NCBI GenBank assembly: GCA_964549495.1
Contig: CAZJWJ010000084.1
Coordinates: forward strand, 1 to 24,079
Length of the DNA: 24,079 nt
Reading direction: 5' to 3'
From: JACKBJ01 sp964549495
GTDB taxonomy: Bacteria; Chloroflexota; Anaerolineae; Epilineales; Epilineaceae
Shown here: positions 1 through 10,640 of the stretch, piece after piece
Position numbering within the stretch: the stretch's first letter is position 1
Layout of the letters: each line of letters opens with the position of its first letter
Position numbers and translations under genes: made by a program
Notes under the pieces: generated by a model
What the model was told of the DNA's origin: nothing
Seen by the model: the letters and a program-made list of their open reading frames with translations, nothing else
The model's database searches: none

Positions 1-1560
1 TCGGTCGATGGTCAGATGGTTGATGCGGGTCCAGCCCGGATAGCGGTTCGCGTCGTCGACGACCCAGGCGACGCCCGATCGCAGGTGCACGCGGCGTCCG
101 GGCGCCTCGGGCAGATCGACGCGCGAGCCGCCGATCAGGTCAGGATCCCGAGCCACGTCGAAGAGGCTCAATCCCTCTGCCTCGGCTATGGCCAGCACGC
201 TGCCTTCCGAGCCCAGATCGAAGGCCGGCCGATCCAGCGTCCCTGCCACCCGAGGTCGCTCGGGCAGGCTCAGGTCGATGACCTGCACTCCACGCTCAGG
301 GCCGACCAAGTAGGCCCGGCCCGCTACCGCCTCGACGGCTCCGAGCCCGCCCGGCCAGCGATGCCCACCGTCCACCGCCATCCGCCCATCCCCGTCCAGC
401 GCCACCCGCAGCAACCCGCCATCCGACTCCGTGGCCAGCAGCCGATCGCCAGCCAGCGCCAGGTCGCCGATCGAGCGATCGATGCGACCTATCTTGCGTG
501 GCCCACCTTCCGCACGCAGATCGAGGTGCGAGAGCGCCCCACCGCAGCCGAGGTAGATGTCCTGGCCGCGCGAGACGAGGCTGAGCGAGGTCCAGCGACA
601 GCCTCCCCCAAGGTCCGTATCCTCCTGCTGCCACGTGACCTCGGGCGCATCGGGTCGCGAGATGTCGATCTCGACCAGGCCCTCGTAGGGTGCAAGCGAT
701 CGCGGCGAGAGCCAGTATTGGTAGTACAGGCGCAGTCGATCGCCTTCCAGGGCGAAGCTGCCTGCGAAAGCCGCGCGGCGGATCTCGTCCCAGATCAACT
801 GGCCGATCTCGATGCTGCGAAGGAGTCTCGGATGCCCCGCGTCGCTCAGGTCGTACACCTTGCAGACGAGCCTCATCCGCTGATCGCGCGTCTCTGGGTC
901 GAGTAGGTGGAGCTGGCGGTCGATGATCGCGAATCCCCGGATCTCCTGCTCCCATTCGTCGCCGAGGTAGGGTGCGAACGGACGCGCTACCGCTTGGCTG
1001 GGATCGCGCAGGTCGACGATCCAGGACGGTCCCGGAGGCCAGGTGGCCAGATCGTCGTCGAGCGTGTAGGCATGCCCGGCGATGGTCACCAGGCGGCTGG
1101 CCGCGCCTTCCGGCAGCGTGAACGTTCCCTGAAGCACGGGGCTCGCGGGATCGGCCACGTCCAAGACCGCTAGGCCCGCTCCACCGATGGCGGCCACGAG
1201 CCGGCCCGGAATCAGCTCATCCAGCGCCAGGTCGCGCACCACGCCCGGCAGCACCTCGCTCTGGCCGAGCAGCGCGGGCCCCTCCGGTCTCGTGTAGTCG
1301 AAGACCAGCACCCTCGGGCCCGCGCCGACGTAGGCCAGGTCCCCGGACACCACCAGCGCCTCGGAGATACCTCCGAGCTGGCTTTCCACCTCGACATTCT
1401 CCGGCTGGTGCGTCCAGGCAAAGGGTAGGTAGATGCGGCTGGTCTGTGCGGGTGGGTTCTGAGCGCGTGCCACGGGCGTGGAGATGCCCCACGCCAAGAG
1501 CAAGATGAAGACCAGTGCCAAGGTCCACCTCGAAGCGATCGGTTCACGGACGCGGTTCAT
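1..1560 (-). CDS. Secreted LVIVD-type beta-propeller protein (3' end beyond window)
   Basis: The reading frame opens at the ATG at 1560 and stays open to the window edge, giving 520 residues without a stop, so the gene is cut by the window. Residues 1-33 form a signal peptide: basic start, hydrophobic stretch around 13-27, likely cleavage after ARA. A short RIYLPFAW segment follows at 42-49. The rest is a series of repeats with a hydrophobic strand, then LDVADPASPV-, VYDLSDAGHP- or IDLSLPERPR-like turns, the pattern of LVIVD beta-propeller repeats. It is clearly paralogous to the 995-residue protein encoded at 4471-7458; both carry a GISEALVV/VSAVEIGI then YVGAGPRVLV/YVGAGARVRV block near the N-terminus. 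A GGAG-type ribosome site lies about 10 bases upstream. It is divergent from the sigma factor gene. Such propellers usually act as outer-surface binding scaffolds; the ligand here is unknown. Confidence 0.85.
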   Translation of the reverse strand, partial: MNRVREPIASRWTLALVFILLLAWGISTPVARAQNPPAQTSRIYLPFAWTHQPENVEVESQLGGISEALVVSGDLAYVGAGPRVLVFDYTRPEGPALLGQSEVLPGVVRDLALDELIPGRLVAAIGGAGLAVLDVADPASPVLQGTFTLPEGAASRLVTIAGHAYTLDDDLATWPPGPSWIVDLRDPSQAVARPFAPYLGDEWEQEIRGFAIIDRQLHLLDPETRDQRMRLVCKVYDLSDAGHPRLLRSIEIGQLIWDEIRRAAFAGSFALEGDRLRLYYQYWLSPRSLAPYEGLVEIDISRPDAPEVTWQQEDTDLGGGCRWTSLSLVSRGQDIYLGCGGALSHLDLRAEGGPRKIGRIDRSIGDLALAGDRLLATESDGGLLRVALDGDGRMAVDGGHRWPGGLGAVEAVAGRAYLVGPERGVQVIDLSLPERPRVAGTLDRPAFDLGSEGSVLAIAEAEGLSLFDVARDPDLIGGSRVDLPEAPGRRVHLRSGVAWVVDDANRYPGWTRINHLTIDR

Positions 1561-1758
1561 GATGCTCTCTCCCACTTCCCCAACGTCGCTGGCTCCACAC
1601 AGTCGAGACGAGAAACGAGCGCAGTGCCTTGCACCGTGCGAATCGGCGCCAACATCAGCGAATCAGGAAACTCGTGCAAGTTGTCGGGCCACGCCCGTGT
1701 AGTATCCAGTAAGGCGGTCATCGATCGCCACGGTTCCATTCCAAAGCGGCCGCCCAAC

Positions 1759-2373
1759 ATGCTCCCATCATTCAATCACGACATCCAGCTCCTCCGTCGA
1801 GCCCAAGCGGGCGATCGGCGATCCTTCACCCAGCTTGCCGAGCAGCATCAACGCAGGCTCTATCGCTTATGCCACCGGCTCCAGGCTGGGGACCGGCCTG
1901 CCGCCGAAGACCTGGCCCAGGACGCGCTGCTCCGCTGGTATCGCAACCTCGACAAGCTCGATGCATCGCGACCCATCTGGCCCTGGCTGCGCCGCTTGAC
2001 CCTGAACCTCTACCTGAACCAATCGCGAACGCGGCAGGTCGATACGAGTCCGCTGGAGCATGGGCATCGGGAGTACCCAGTTCAACCCGACCACCAGCTC
2101 GAGTCGTCCAAGGACGGGTTGGATCAGCGTATCGACCTCGATCGATCCCTGCGCCTGCTGAGCGCCGCCGATCGCAGCGTGCTGGTGCTGCACTACCTCG
2201 AATCGCTGAGCTACAAAGAGATGTCGGCGCTGCTCGGCCTGCCGGTGAGCACCATCGAGAGCCGGCTCTTTCGCGCGCGCAAGCGCATGGCCGCCATGCT
2301 CCAACGGCTCGACCCGCCGGCCGAGCGCCGACCGAATCCCGGAGTCGAACATGTCACGCCACTGGACGGATGA
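1759..2373 (+). CDS. ECF (extracytoplasmic function) RNA polymerase sigma factor
   Basis: This 204-residue protein directs RNA polymerase to a private set of promoters. Sigma region 2 spans about residues 18-90 (AEQHQRRLYRL, then AAEDLAQDALLRWYRNL, then WPWLRRLTLNLYLNQSR). Region 4 spans about 133-180 (LLSAADRSVLVLHYLESLSYKEMSALLGLPVSTIESRLFRARKRM, described here in shortened blocks: LSYKEMSALLGLP, VSTIESRLFRARKRM is the recognition helix). There is no region 3, as expected for an ECF factor. I chose the ATG at 1759 because the protein then begins just before region 2. A GTG at 1624 would add 45 residues that look non-coding in character. No clear Shine-Dalgarno is visible before 1759. The stop overlaps the next gene by 23 bases, so the two are probably translationally coupled. 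Confidence 0.9.
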   Translation: MLPSFNHDIQLLRRAQAGDRRSFTQLAEQHQRRLYRLCHRLQAGDRPAAEDLAQDALLRWYRNLDKLDASRPIWPWLRRLTLNLYLNQSRTRQVDTSPLEHGHREYPVQPDHQLESSKDGLDQRIDLDRSLRLLSAADRSVLVLHYLESLSYKEMSALLGLPVSTIESRLFRARKRMAAMLQRLDPPAERRPNPGVEHVTPLDG

Positions 2374-4420
2374 AGCGCTCTGGCGCTATGTCGACGGGCG
2401 TCTATCGCCGGCGGATCGGCAGGCTCTAGAGGAATCCACGGCCGAGGACCGGCCGCTACGCCAGCGTTTGAGGGACGTCCAGGACGTCGATCGCTGGCTG
2501 AGCCAGCACATGCGGCAGGATGTCGCCGAGCCCGCGACCCTGATCGAGACCTTCGAGCAGCGACTCGCAGCGGAGCCATCCTCTGGCCCAACAGCCTGGC
2601 ACCGAGCAGGTCCTCGACATGTCGTCCCGGCGGGCGCCCGGGTTTGGGTCGAGCGGGTGCTGGATTGGTCGCGCCAGGGCCAAAGCAGTCAACGCGTTAT
2701 GCGCCTGGCCAGTGCGGCACTGCTGGTCGCGATCGTCCTTGGTCTGGCCCTGAATGCACGGGCAGGAGACCCTCCCATCTCGGCCGGCTGGCCCGATCTC
2801 GGCGCCTGGCTCCAGGCCTTCGATCGATCCGTCGATCCCCCCGCCGAGCCGCAACCGGTCGAGCTCCCGTCGGATCTGGATCTCGACCACCTCTACTACA
2901 TCGATGGACTGGGACTCGTCCCGCTCGGTCCCGAGGGCTTCGCCGCCGTCGGGCTCCGACCCGAGCGAGGGAGCCCACCCGATGGTCTCGACGTCACCGA
3001 GGACGCCGAGGTCGTCGCGCCAACAGCCACCGGTGCCAGCCTGCCGGCCCGGCGCCGTGACGGCCCGCTCGAGGTCATCTTCCGCGCCCTCTACTCCGAC
3101 GGCCGGCACATGCAACTCGACCTCGACATCCGCGACATCCGTATACCGGATCCCCTGCCGCCCGGAACCTCGACCCCGGATGCTCCCGATGGCAGCCAGG
3201 ACCTACCCCTCGGCGCCATCTACTTCCGCACCGCGGATGGTCGACGCTACCGAGCCGACTGGGCTCCCGGTGGTCTGGAGCCCGCCGAGAGCTGGGACGA
3301 TGTCGGGTGGTGGGGCGAATCAGGACGAGGCATGTCGGGACGCAGACAGATCACGGCCCTGCCGGCCGGAATCGGCCCGGTCGACCTGATGGTCACCCTG
3401 CTGCGCCCGACGGACGACGGCGACTACCTCGAGGAGCACGAGGTCCGCTTCCCGCTCGAACTGGCTTACGTAGCTGCCGGCGATCTCGAGCCCCAGCGCG
3501 CTCGAGTCCTCGATGCAGAAGACCAGCGCCACGGCATTTCCTTGCGGGCGCTGGCCCAGTACCGTAGCGAGGATCGCATCGCCATCCTGGCGCAGCTCGC
3601 ACCGCCAGGTCGGCGGGATGCCGTCTGGCTTCCGACCACGAAGTCGGTGACCGAGGAAGAGGATCCGGCCCGTGGCTTCTCGCTGATCGATGACAAGTAC
3701 GATCGGTTGCTCGATGCGGGCGATCGGGTCTCGATCCATCGCCTCAGCACGGCGGTCTTTGACCCCGCGGACCGACAGTGGGTCCTCGAGGCGCTGGACA
3801 GCGGGATCTTCGGCCCAAATCTGGCCTCGCTGATCGTCCTGGACCTCGAGCTGGACGAGCCTCTCGCTGGTCCAGCTCGGCTGGCGTTGCGAGAGCTCCT
3901 GCTCGGCGTGGACGCGCATGCCTCGGACACCTTCTCCAAGCCCGGCCATGCCGACATCGCGATTCATCACCTGACCCTGCCACCGCGGGTCGAGGTCCCG
4001 TTTGGTACGCATGTGTTCGATCGCCTCTCCGACGAGGACATCCAGATCGTCGATATCGAGATGGAGCCCGCGGGCGTGCCGGTTCGGGTCCACAGGCTCG
4101 TCCGCGTTCGAGGCATGGGCAATGATGGCCTCGCGCTCGAATGGGCCCCGCTCGCCGAGCCACCGGGCTTCACACTGACCAGACTGAGCTTCGGATACAT
4201 GCACGACGATGGTGGATGGCCCGTTCCTTTGCTCGGCACACGCATCGGCGCTGCACGCCGGTGCGGAAATCACGGAATGATGGGCTTCGTGACCAATCGC
4301 TCGACGTTCGATCTCCCCTCGGGGCTCTCGGAGATCGAGCTCTGCGCCATGAAGCCCAGCTTCCGTGTGACCGGCCCGTGGGAGGTCACCCTGGCCGCAT
4401 CAGACCTTCCATCGCCATGA
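2351..4420 (+). CDS. Membrane anti-sigma factor with large extracytoplasmic sensor domain
   Basis: This is probably the partner that holds the overlapping ECF sigma factor inactive. Residues 1-75 form a short helical cytoplasmic domain beginning HWTDEALWRYVDGRLSPADRQ, which resembles the anti-sigma fold but has no cysteines, so it is not a zinc-binding (HxxxCxxC) type. A single membrane helix lies at about 116-136 (RLASAALLVAIVLGLALNA). About 550 residues follow outside the membrane. They are rich in beta-strands and look like three or more beta-sandwich modules (around 225-365, 385-470, 530-680), in the style of the DUF4179/DUF5643 outer domains of other anti-sigma factors; that comparison is from memory. 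GGAG at 2341-2344 sits 6 bases before the ATG. The protein is several times longer than typical anti-sigma factors. The assignment rests on position, the N-terminal domain and topology. Confidence 0.78.
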   Translation: MSRHWTDEALWRYVDGRLSPADRQALEESTAEDRPLRQRLRDVQDVDRWLSQHMRQDVAEPATLIETFEQRLAAEPSSGPTAWHRAGPRHVVPAGARVWVERVLDWSRQGQSSQRVMRLASAALLVAIVLGLALNARAGDPPISAGWPDLGAWLQAFDRSVDPPAEPQPVELPSDLDLDHLYYIDGLGLVPLGPEGFAAVGLRPERGSPPDGLDVTEDAEVVAPTATGASLPARRRDGPLEVIFRALYSDGRHMQLDLDIRDIRIPDPLPPGTSTPDAPDGSQDLPLGAIYFRTADGRRYRADWAPGGLEPAESWDDVGWWGESGRGMSGRRQITALPAGIGPVDLMVTLLRPTDDGDYLEEHEVRFPLELAYVAAGDLEPQRARVLDAEDQRHGISLRALAQYRSEDRIAILAQLAPPGRRDAVWLPTTKSVTEEEDPARGFSLIDDKYDRLLDAGDRVSIHRLSTAVFDPADRQWVLEALDSGIFGPNLASLIVLDLELDEPLAGPARLALRELLLGVDAHASDTFSKPGHADIAIHHLTLPPRVEVPFGTHVFDRLSDEDIQIVDIEMEPAGVPVRVHRLVRVRGMGNDGLALEWAPLAEPPGFTLTRLSFGYMHDDGGWPVPLLGTRIGAARRCGNHGMMGFVTNRSTFDLPSGLSEIELCAMKPSFRVTGPWEVTLAASDLPSP

Positions 4421-4470
4421 TGGACGGCAGCATCTTCGCTGCGCTGCCGGAGCCTCATGGGCCCCAGCCT

Positions 4471-7458
4471 TCATCGCGAGACCAGCGGCAGATGAATCCG
4501 GCTCACCGGGGCGCCGGGATCGAGGCTCAGATCCAGGGTCATCAGGCCGCCGTGCTCGAAGGCCACGGTCGCATGCCGGCCGTTCAGGTCGACCTCGGCC
4601 ACCGGCCAGCCGGGCTGCCATAGGCCCACGATCTCCGGTTGCTCCTCGCCGAGGTCGAGCACGAGCAAGCCATCCTCGCCCAGCGCCACCGCGCCGTAGG
4701 TACCCAGTCCATGCTTCGAGATGGAGAATCGTCCCTCGTAGCTTCCCGGCACGGAGGCGGGCAAGGGTAGGGCAGCGACGGGCCTCGGATCATCCGGCCG
4801 CCTCAGGTCGTAGACATCCAGGCGATCGCGACCCAGGGCCCAAAGCCGGCCCTCCGCGGTGGCCAAGGCCTGGTAGAAGCCCTGCACCCAATGATCGATG
4901 ACGGGCTGTTGCGGGTCGCGAGCATCGATGATCCACAAGAACTTCTCTCCCGCCACGTATAGGAAGCCTTCTTGCCGCGCCAGGTCTCGAGGCAGGTCGC
5001 CCACCAGCAGCCGGCCGATGCCACGGGGCGGTTTCGACGTGGAGACTTCGACGATGTCGAGATGGCCCGGGCCCAGAAATCCGCTGTCATGGAGGTTGCG
5101 GTTTCTGGCTTGCCAGAACACGAAACCCAGACCGTCGTCGAGCAACACCTGCGAATGAAGGTCCGCAATCAGACCCTCCTCTTGGTCGAGCAGGGGTTCG
5201 TAGACGAAACGCGATCGCGCGGGCGGGGACGACCCGAGCTCGAAGATCTCGAAGGCGGAAGTGACGAGCATCCCCGCGTCCCCCACCTGCAGGCGTCTGG
5301 AAGGCACCGACTCCGAGCCCTGGGATGCGTCGCCAGGCTGGTTCGGGAGCTGCGCGGCGATCACCGTCCGATCGTCCGCATGGAGGTCCAGGATCCAGTC
5401 GCCGTCCCAAGCCGTGGCCAAGTAGACCTTTCCAGCCTTGGTGACCAGGTCGGTCGGCGCATCCCACCGGGCCGCCAGCAGGCCTTCGGACACAAACTGG
5501 TGGGGCTGCGCAAGATCGAGCGTATGCACGTTCTTGGACGTGCCGGGCCCGAAACCGACGGCCAAGCGGCCTGCGTCCAGGCTCACGTCGCTGGCGAAGC
5601 GTTCGGCCGGCCCCGCCTCGGGTGCCCACCGGGCGACCTCGGCAACGCGATTCGGCCCCGACGTGTCCAGGATGCGAACACCCTCCCCGAGTCCGGTCAG
5701 CGCGAGCAGGTGGCCATCCGCCGCTACATTCATCAGGGGCTCGACGACGATCGGATCGCCGATCGCGCGCAGGCTCCCCGGCTCCCCGATATCGTAGACT
5801 CGGACCCAATCGCGCGTACTGGCGACGAGCCGATCCTCGGTCAGGTCGATCCGGGCGTCCGCCCAATCCATGACATGCCGGGCTCGCTCGTTTGGCCGCG
5901 AGGGATCGGCCAGGTCGACCTCGACCAACTCGTGGGCGCCGGTCGCGTACCAGAGACGCTTGCCTCGAACATTCCATCCCTTGACACGACCCGGCAGCGA
6001 CAGGGTAGCCAGCTCCTTCACCTGATTCGGGAGCCGCGCATCGAGGATGCGCAGCAGTCGTTGCCCTTCCGTGCCGACATAGCCGAGCAAGAAGAGCAGA
6101 CCATCGCTGGCCACGATGTCGCGACTCGCCCCCAGCGAGTCGAACGCGCCCAGCAAGGTCGGCGTGGCGGGATCGGTGATATCCCGGACCTGGATCTCGG
6201 TCGCCAAGCGGCTATATAAGCGATTCCCATCCACCGCGAGCTCGTTGCTGCGCAGATCGGCTTGGGCCCACAGGCGCCGGGCTTCACCGGACATGCTGGT
6301 CTCCCAGATCTCCAATCCGGTCCACTGGCTGGTCGTGAATGCCAGATCCCCCTGCAACTCCAGGTCCTGGGGCCTGGTCTCGAACACCGACAGCAGGCGC
6401 GGACCCGCTCCGGTTTGCCCCGGCTCCAGTCGATGCAGTCCCTCCGCGCCCACCGCAACGTAGATCACGTCGCCATCCAAGGCCACGGGCGCTGGCCCAT
6501 CGATCGATGCCGACCAGAAGCGGCGGCGATCTTCCTCCAGCCCGAAGCGCACATCCGGAACCAACGTTCCACCGCCATCGAGCGCGAAACAACGTACGGC
6601 CACGCTGATCCCCAATCCTTCGCCGCCCAAGCAGACCCGCCCCGACTCGGACTCCATCGAGGCGACCGATCGCATATCGTGTACGATCTTTCCGAGAAAG
6701 CGAGGCGACGAGAGCTCCGACCAATCGATCTCGTGCAGCCAGATCTCGTCCGGAAAGAAGAACCGATCGCCCAGCACCGTCGCCATGCCCAGACCGTCCT
6801 CCACTCGACCTAGCTCTACGAGCCGACCCGAAGCGCGGTCGATCTCGAACAACACCACGCCGATCCCCGGCATCCCGACCACCAAGCGATCCCCCAGCAG
6901 GTCCAGACCGGCCGCGATCCCATCCAAGGCCGTGGCCGCCATCAACCGCAGACTCCCGTCCTCCCCGCGCTCGAACACGTGCACGAGGCCCCCACCCTCC
7001 CGGGTCTCGACCGATACCACGACATGATCATCCTTCAGCAACTCCAGTTCGGTATAGCGCTGGCCGGCCGCCGGCAGTGCCACCGGGCCGATCGGCGCGA
7101 TATCGTCCGGACGCGTCACGTCCAGCATCAGCAGCCCTGCCTTGCCCGCCGCCACGAAGAGCAAATCATCCTCGTAGACCAGGTCGTGGACCCGACCGCC
7201 CAAGATCGGACTTCGTCCCAACAACGATGCCTGCTGCCCACGCTCCAGCACCCGAACCCGCGCCCCCGCGCCCACGTAGACCGCATCGATCCCGATCTCG
7301 ACCGCGCTGACCTGCCCTCCGAAATCCCCGATCAGCTCCGGCGCTAGCTCCGCCATCGACCCTTCCTGGGCTGCTGCGCTACCGCCAAGCGCCAGGGTCA
7401 ACGCCAAGGCCAAGCTCCCGAGACCACTCCATGTCCAGATCCAGGCTCGGATCTCCAC
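4471..7458 (-). CDS. Large secreted LVIVD-type beta-propeller protein with C-terminal HLPLV tag
   Basis: The protein has 995 residues and starts at a GTG preceded by a strong AGGAGG (7464-7469) 5 bases away. Residues 1-30 form a signal peptide (hydrophobic 12-28, cleavage probably after AAA). The body consists of many repeats with strands such as GLLMLDVTRPDD, IQVRDITDPATPTLLG, LVEVDLADPSRPN, VRILDTSGPN and FLWIIDARDPQQPV, the LVIVD propeller pattern; the length could supply two or more propellers. The last eleven residues read VSRIHLPLVSR, a tag also seen on other exported proteins here. It is a paralogue of the truncated propeller at 1-1560. It converges on the anti-sigma gene with only 50 bases between, where a small GC-rich inverted repeat (4426-4448) is too weak to call a terminator. 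The probable location is the cell surface or medium; the ligand is unknown. Confidence 0.87.
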   Translation of the reverse strand: MEIRAWIWTWSGLGSLALALTLALGGSAAAQEGSMAELAPELIGDFGGQVSAVEIGIDAVYVGAGARVRVLERGQQASLLGRSPILGGRVHDLVYEDDLLFVAAGKAGLLMLDVTRPDDIAPIGPVALPAAGQRYTELELLKDDHVVVSVETREGGGLVHVFERGEDGSLRLMAATALDGIAAGLDLLGDRLVVGMPGIGVVLFEIDRASGRLVELGRVEDGLGMATVLGDRFFFPDEIWLHEIDWSELSSPRFLGKIVHDMRSVASMESESGRVCLGGEGLGISVAVRCFALDGGGTLVPDVRFGLEEDRRRFWSASIDGPAPVALDGDVIYVAVGAEGLHRLEPGQTGAGPRLLSVFETRPQDLELQGDLAFTTSQWTGLEIWETSMSGEARRLWAQADLRSNELAVDGNRLYSRLATEIQVRDITDPATPTLLGAFDSLGASRDIVASDGLLFLLGYVGTEGQRLLRILDARLPNQVKELATLSLPGRVKGWNVRGKRLWYATGAHELVEVDLADPSRPNERARHVMDWADARIDLTEDRLVASTRDWVRVYDIGEPGSLRAIGDPIVVEPLMNVAADGHLLALTGLGEGVRILDTSGPNRVAEVARWAPEAGPAERFASDVSLDAGRLAVGFGPGTSKNVHTLDLAQPHQFVSEGLLAARWDAPTDLVTKAGKVYLATAWDGDWILDLHADDRTVIAAQLPNQPGDASQGSESVPSRRLQVGDAGMLVTSAFEIFELGSSPPARSRFVYEPLLDQEEGLIADLHSQVLLDDGLGFVFWQARNRNLHDSGFLGPGHLDIVEVSTSKPPRGIGRLLVGDLPRDLARQEGFLYVAGEKFLWIIDARDPQQPVIDHWVQGFYQALATAEGRLWALGRDRLDVYDLRRPDDPRPVAALPLPASVPGSYEGRFSISKHGLGTYGAVALGEDGLLVLDLGEEQPEIVGLWQPGWPVAEVDLNGRHATVAFEHGGLMTLDLSLDPGAPVSRIHLPLVSR

Positions 7459-7463
7459 CGCCC

Positions 7464-7469
7464 CCTCCT
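7464..7469 (-). promoter_or_regulatory. Shine-Dalgarno AGGAGG fixing the GTG start of the propeller gene
   Basis: On the minus strand AGGAGG is followed by 5 bases and then GTG at 7458. This near-perfect ribosome site supports a GTG start, and the reading frame there opens directly into a good signal peptide. Confidence 0.75.
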
Positions 7470-7605
7470 ATGGTTCGCCATCGATCTAGCCAGTGCGTCA
7501 ATACTCCGTTCCACACGTCTCTTGTTCAATCACGATGCCCCGATCGCCCACCGTCTTTCATCGATCTTCCCGATCTAGCGCCCATAACACCCAAGCGCGC
7601 ACCCG

Positions 7606-7634
7606 TTGACCCTCCATGACCGATCCCGTAGAAT
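7606..7634 (+). promoter_or_regulatory. Sigma70-type promoter for leuS
   Basis: TTGACC (7606-7611) and TAGAAT (7629-7634) are separated by exactly 17 bases, each one mismatch from the housekeeping consensus TTGACA/TATAAT. Transcription would start near 7641 and leave a leader of about 43 bases. The leader is too short for a T-box riboswitch. Confidence 0.7.
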
Positions 7635-7683
7635 CGCCAACCCAAGTCGCCGCGCCCCCGGCCAGCCCCAGGACCACGCCACC

Positions 7684-10494
<2,811 letters not shown>

Positions 10495-10527
10495 GGCCCG
10501 CGATCGGCTCGACCTCGGCCCACCTGA

Positions 10528-10556
10528 TTCAACTGGCCCGGCGCATTGTGTATAAT
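10528..10556 (+). promoter_or_regulatory. Promoter for the FecR-like lipoprotein gene
   Basis: A perfect TATAAT lies at 10551-10556, 17 bases after TTCAAC (10528-10533), a weaker -35. The transcript would start near 10563, giving a leader of about 78 bases that includes AAAAGGAG at 10622-10629. The promoter lies 33 bases after the leuS stop, so the lipoprotein gene is probably transcribed independently. Confidence 0.62.
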
Positions 10557-10640
10557 CGCCTCGGCCGTGGCGACGCCGCGGCCGAGATCTCGATGCGCCC
10601 GGCCGTGCCCAACCGGCGGGCAAAAGGAGTAGATGACCCC

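Noticed and set aside
16..906. 296-codon plus-strand frame at the window start
   Set aside because: The minus strand is open from 1560 to the edge with a signal peptide and propeller repeats, so this is a shadow.
1624..1758. GTG start adding 45 residues to the sigma factor
   Set aside because: The added residues show no conserved sigma feature and the protein would be longer than typical ECF factors.
4426..4448. GGCAGC...GCTGCC inverted repeat between anti-sigma and propeller genes as a terminator
   Set aside because: The stem is only 6 bases with an 11-base loop and no T tract, close to chance in this composition.
4972..6219. 415-codon plus-strand frame within the second propeller gene
   Set aside because: No domains are visible, and the minus-strand propeller with a signal peptide and repeats explains the region.
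7499..7683. T-box or other riboswitch before leuS
   Set aside because: The predicted leader is only about 43 bases, and no T-box sequence or anti-terminator hairpin is visible.
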